The position numbers were made by a program, and so were the translations under genes. Under the pieces are notes generated by a model. The model did no database searches, was not told where the DNA came from, and saw nothing but the letters and a program-made list of their open reading frames with translations. From Pleurotus djamor (taxonomy: Eukaryota > Basidiomycota > Agaricomycetes > Agaricales > Pleurotaceae), in assembly GCA_029747585.1 (NCBI GenBank), contig JAPEVF010001350.1, positions 1 to 10,742 on the forward strand: a stretch of 10,742 nucleotides of DNA, written 5' to 3'. How positions within the stretch are numbered: the stretch's first letter is position 1; each line of letters opens with the position of its first letter. Shown piece by piece: positions 8,807-10,742 of this stretch.

Positions 8807-8817
8807 AATAAAATAAA
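8807..8817 (+). promoter_or_regulatory. tandem AATAAA polyadenylation signals of SIN3
   Basis: Two overlapping AATAAA hexamers at 8807-8812 and 8812-8817 lie about 130 nt after the SIN3 stop, in an A-rich tract. The position and sequence fit the SIN3 transcript's 3' end. Confidence 0.55.
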
Positions 8818-9109
8818 TAGCCTCACATGGGTTAGAATACTTAATTTGAAGTTAACCCAGGGGCTTTTCAAGTTCTGGCGTCCCTTTCTCTTCCTCCCCA
8901 TCGTGACCCAGCCTTCGTCCTCGTCGTCCCCGCCGTTCCCCAGCCCCTCTCCTCATCGTCCGTCGCAGCCTCGAGCCATCCTTCAGCGCTGCGCTAGCCG
9001 AGATCCTCTCGTAATCTTCAGGGGAATCGGAGTCGAAACTCGATTACCGTCGCCACGCCTTAAATACTTAAGACTTCTTGGCCTCAAGCCCTTTCCCGCT
9101 GCTTGCCTA
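8818..9109 (+). promoter_or_regulatory. CT-rich upstream region of the membrane-protein gene
   Basis: No gene is supported here. From about 8880 to 8990 the plus strand is strongly pyrimidine-rich (tcttcctcccc, tcgtcctcgtcgtcc), as is common before fungal start codons. A reading frame in phase with the gene downstream is open from 8846, but it has no ATG before 9110. A missed 5' exon or leader intron therefore cannot be excluded. The nearest other ATG (8826) is followed by a stop two codons later. Confidence 0.45.
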
Positions 9110-10742
9110 ATGGCTTGGCCCATTGCTGGCCCGTCCTCACCTGGGGGCGCCTCGTCGTCCAAACTACCTACTCAAGACCCTCAGCACTCACAAAAACCCG
9201 CAAAGGCAAGGCTGCGTCGCAGAAGGCCCCACGTTCCTCGTCAGCAATCCCCATCACCCGGTCTCCTGACCCTTCTTGCTAGCATCGCAACTTCTTCAGT
9301 CACAGCTGGCTGCAGTCCCACTCCTCCTGCCTTCTTATGCCCTTTTATATCTTCCATCTCATCTAAGGAGCATATCCGCCGCGGCAGCGACACCGCCGTC
9401 GACACTGATATCGACCTCGATCGTCTTCCCTTAGCACCAACCCCCACCAAGCGTCGCAGAAAACGACACCTCCCAGAGAGATTCACACAGGGTGACGATG
9501 GCCGGTATCGAAGAATGGACTCTTACACGTTATATGGATCAACTGTGTGTTCGGTGAGTAGCGGCGACTTGCGTGGTTTGCTCCAACAGCTTCTGACGCA
9601 TCTGCCCGCAGAATTGCGAACCCACAATAACCTCCACCACCTCCTTTCTCGATCCCTTGAATGATACCGATGAAGCCATTGGTATCGACCTCAGTACCCT
9701 CCCTACTGGTTGGGCACCGCGCCAGGTCAGGGAGTCTAAAACAACCACGCTGATAATATGTTTGTCATTGGTGCTGGCCTTTGTCATCTGTGTCTTTATC
9801 ATCTCTTGTCTTTTTTGGAGAAAAGCTAGGGCCATGAAGTACAGGGAACACGATGTAGAGATGAAGGCACTGCGTCGTAGAAAGAAGAACGATGGGGATG
9901 ATGAAAGCGTCGTCGTTCAAGAAGCAAAAGTCAAACAGAAGCTGTGGGCGCGGGCGACGGCTAGGTGGAAGGCCAATGCCCGGTACACGGCCAGACAGCG
10001 ACGAGGCAAACGTTCTGTTATATCACGCTCCGCTGTTGCGGCCAACTCGACGCTGTCCCTCCCTCCTTCTATAAACGAAGCATCCCAATCTTCTCCCTCG
10101 CTACCCCCTTCAAGGGTTTCATCCCCTCGACCTTCTACCTCCCACGAATCTCATGACTCTCACAGATTGGCTCACTCATCGACGAGTCGAGATATGCAAG
10201 AAGCTCAGGACCCCACCACACTCCCCGACGTATCAATCTCGCCTCCCACCCCCACACAAGCGTCCCCTCCTGCTTACCAACAACCATTACCTCGGAATCA
10301 AAGAATTCCTGAAGACGACATGAGTCTGAGTGACTCCTTATCAAGAAAGGTTCTCCGCCAGCATTCGGTCAGCTCTCGCCATCCCTCTTTTACGGAGTCC
10401 TCAACGGACGAGGCTCCCATCGGTGATTCGCTACTGGCCGATGATTCCATATCATACACTCCCAGCATAAATTCAGCTCACGTGGCTACAGACGACAAGT
10501 CCCTACTAGCACGCTTGGGAGAAATGGCTAGTGAGCCCCCTGTCGACCACTCCGGCTCATCTTCACTGCAAGTCTCGGCACCAGTTTGGCAAGATGATTT
10601 CGCAGAATTTCCACACGATGGCGTACCACAGGAAACTGGCGCTAGCCCTCAATCTAGTGCAAATTCCGAGTTTAGTGCGGAGAGAAACCTTTCTGCTGGG
10701 TTCCCTTTGCCGCCCCCACCCATATCGCACAAAGGAAAATTA
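9110..10742 (+). CDS. predicted single-pass membrane protein with Ser/Pro-rich tail and PPAY motif, 3'-partial
   Basis: Exons are 9110-9553 and 9612-10742, joined across a 58-nt GTGAGT...CAG intron in frame; 525 residues are read with no stop, so the gene continues past the window. I do not recognise a named family; the layout resembles uncharacterised Agaricomycete proteins. The N-terminal part is basic (RLRRRRP near 34-40), has a hydrophobic patch at 51-66 and a KRRRKR cluster at 114-119 that could be a Kex2-type processing site. A segment with YGSTVCSNCEP and an NDT sequon (165-167) precedes a clear transmembrane helix at about 193-217. It is followed by a strongly basic juxtamembrane region (218-282) including LWARATARWKANARYTA. 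The remaining tail is Ser/Pro-rich with PPAY at 367-370 and an acidic patch near its end. Positive charge after the helix suggests a cytosolic C-terminus. The start is the first ATG, but an upstream exon carrying a signal peptide is possible. Confidence 0.75.
9554..9611 (+). other. intron 1 of the membrane-protein gene
   Basis: GTGAGT donor, CTTCTGACG branch-like site and CCCGCAG acceptor, 58 nt. Splicing joins ...YGSTVCS to NCEPTITSTTS in phase 0 and opens a 377-codon frame. Without splicing the upstream frame ends about 37 codons later, before the transmembrane segment. The earlier AG at CAACAG would not keep the downstream frame. Confidence 0.8.

Noticed and set aside
9241..9835. Minus-strand ORFs of 81 and 98 codons over the membrane-protein gene
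   Set aside because: They are antisense to the spliced coding sequence, including across its intron, and have no recognisable content.
1..10742. tRNA, rRNA, CRISPR array or bacterial-type operon
   Set aside because: No cloverleaf-like block with A/B boxes, rRNA signature, or spaced repeat array was seen; spliced genes show the DNA is eukaryotic.

Overview
This is intron-dense nuclear DNA from a filamentous fungus, most likely a mushroom-forming basidiomycete (Agaricomycetes). The reasons are many short introns (about 52-75 nt) with GTRNGT-like donors and CTAAC/CTGAC-like branch sites, a basidiomycete-style MULE DNA transposon gene, a probable fragment of a KDZ-transposon-associated gene, and a SIN3 corepressor of fungal architecture. 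Scattered N characters, concentrated in the transposon half, show this is a draft assembly with unresolved repeats.

Positions 1-2960 hold a minus-strand MULE (Mutator-like) transposase gene of three exons. Its DDE catalytic residues and C-x2-H motif are all visible. The reading frame breaks only at two N bases (1699-1700) and closes exactly if these are dropped. A perfect 10-bp inverted repeat lies at 15-36, downstream of the gene. Positions 2960-3420 are repeat-like sequence with an N-rich block and no gene I can defend. At 3417-3812 (minus) there is a short ORF resembling the N-terminus of the CxC5-type proteins that travel with KDZ transposons; it is broken at another NN.

Positions 4165-8679 hold a complete plus-strand SIN3 gene of ten exons and nine introns, encoding about 1,310 residues: three PAH domains, the HDAC-interaction region and the Sin3 C-terminal domain. 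Its leader has three overlapping GATAAG motifs and an out-of-frame upstream ATG whose ORF overlaps the real start. Intron 6 is 63 nt, a multiple of three, has no stop codon and has an atypical donor, so its retention would be silent for frame. Tandem AATAAA signals follow the gene.

Positions 9110-10742 hold the 5' part of a plus-strand gene for a predicted single-pass membrane protein with a basic juxtamembrane segment and a long Ser/Pro-rich tail carrying a PPAY (WW-domain-binding type) motif. It runs off the window. It shares no obvious pathway with SIN3; the two are simply neighbours on the same strand. I found no wholly new defence or biosynthetic system. The items most worth checking are the probably intact MULE, the SIN3 leader and intron 6, and the uncharacterised PPxY membrane protein.
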